Of a DNA stretch of 6,408 bases, positions 6,240-6,408 are shown piece after piece; the first letter of the stretch is position 1, and each line of letters starts with the position of its first letter. The notes under the pieces are model-generated. The model ran no database searches and was not told the origin of the DNA. It was given only the letters and a program-made list of their open reading frames with translations. The stretch lies in contig JAKSSI010000080.1 in the NCBI GenBank assembly GCA_024403175.1, forward strand, positions 1-6,408, read 5' to 3'. Source of the DNA: Clostridia bacterium. GTDB taxonomy: Bacteria; Bacillota_A; Clostridia; Peptostreptococcales; Anaerovoracaceae. A program made the position numbers and the translations under genes.

Positions 6240-6408
6240 ATGAAGAACAAGATTGAAATAAAAAATGGCATAGTCTGCAAGACCTACGCGTCTAGAATGG
6301 ACTATGTCAAAGAAGAAAATTTATATAAAAAACTAAAAGGCAGTGGATTGGCCCCAGAACTTATAGATAGCCACGATGGATATCTTGAACATGAATACGT
6401 AGAGGGTG
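6240..6408 (+). CDS. N-terminal fragment of an APH/choline-kinase-like protein, truncated by window end
   Basis: An open frame of 56 codons begins at ATG 6240, two bases after the mgtE stop (6235-6237), and runs off the window. The residues resemble the N-lobe of the protein-kinase-like fold used by aminoglycoside phosphotransferases and choline/fructosamine kinases. A strand carries Lys14 in VCKTY (candidate ATP lysine). A helix follows with Glu25/Glu26 in YVKEENLYKKLK (candidate salt-bridge Glu), then APELID. The segment LEHEYVEG (49-56) looks like the strand leading into the hinge. The catalytic HxDxxxxN and DxD motifs would lie beyond the window. There is no recognisable Shine-Dalgarno before the ATG, so translation would depend on ribosomes terminating on mgtE. 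The substrate cannot be judged; an antibiotic-resistance role should not be assumed. The gene being real is likely; the family is a moderate call from a short fragment. Confidence 0.6.
   Translation, partial: MKNKIEIKNGIVCKTYASRMDYVKEENLYKKLKGSGLAPELIDSHDGYLEHEYVEG

Noticed and set aside
6225..6245. Possible terminator or promoter after mgtE
   Set aside because: Only two bases separate mgtE from the next start, and no GC-rich hairpin followed by a T-run is present.

Overview
The window is a densely packed stretch of bacterial chromosome carrying eight genes, all on the + strand. It reads as a low-to-moderate-GC Gram-positive of the Clostridia, most likely a Lachnospiraceae member. That placement rests on the rapZ-whiA pair, the clostridial flavour of the proteins and the strong AGGAGG-type ribosome binding sites; it is inference, not a database result. 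The standard code applies, since TGA is used as a stop.

Layout: (1) 2-796, 3' part of a GH25 muramidase gene that begins before the window. (2) 800-1522, a protein that looks like a Fic/Fido-fold protein with its catalytic motif eroded. (3) 1519-2325, murB, a compact type II-like UDP-N-acetylenolpyruvoylglucosamine reductase. (4) 2315-3049, a PHP-family metallophosphatase starting at TTG. (5) 3054-3899, rapZ (yvcJ). (6) 3900-4847, whiA. (7) 4849-6237, mgtE, a magnesium channel/transporter; its start is corrected to the ATG at 4849. (8) 6240-6408, the first 56 codons of a protein resembling the aminoglycoside phosphotransferase/choline kinase fold, cut by the window end.

Every junction is an overlap or a gap of 0 to 4 bases: gap 3, overlap 4, overlap 11, gap 4, gap 0, gap 1, gap 2. 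There is no intergenic space for a promoter, riboswitch or terminator, so the genes are probably co-transcribed and partly translationally coupled. No RNA gene, mobile element, CRISPR array or repeat was seen, and no stretch over 300 bases lacks a gene.

Functionally the set leans towards cell envelope growth and division. It has a peptidoglycan hydrolase, a peptidoglycan precursor enzyme (MurB), a regulator linked to glucosamine-6-phosphate supply in other bacteria (RapZ) and a division/segregation factor (WhiA), with Mg2+ transport following. Most of this is ordinary core genome. The items most worth a second look are the apparently dead Fic-like protein, the shortened MurB, the absence of yvcK between rapZ and whiA, and mgtE sitting in this operon with no room for its own Mg2+-sensing leader.
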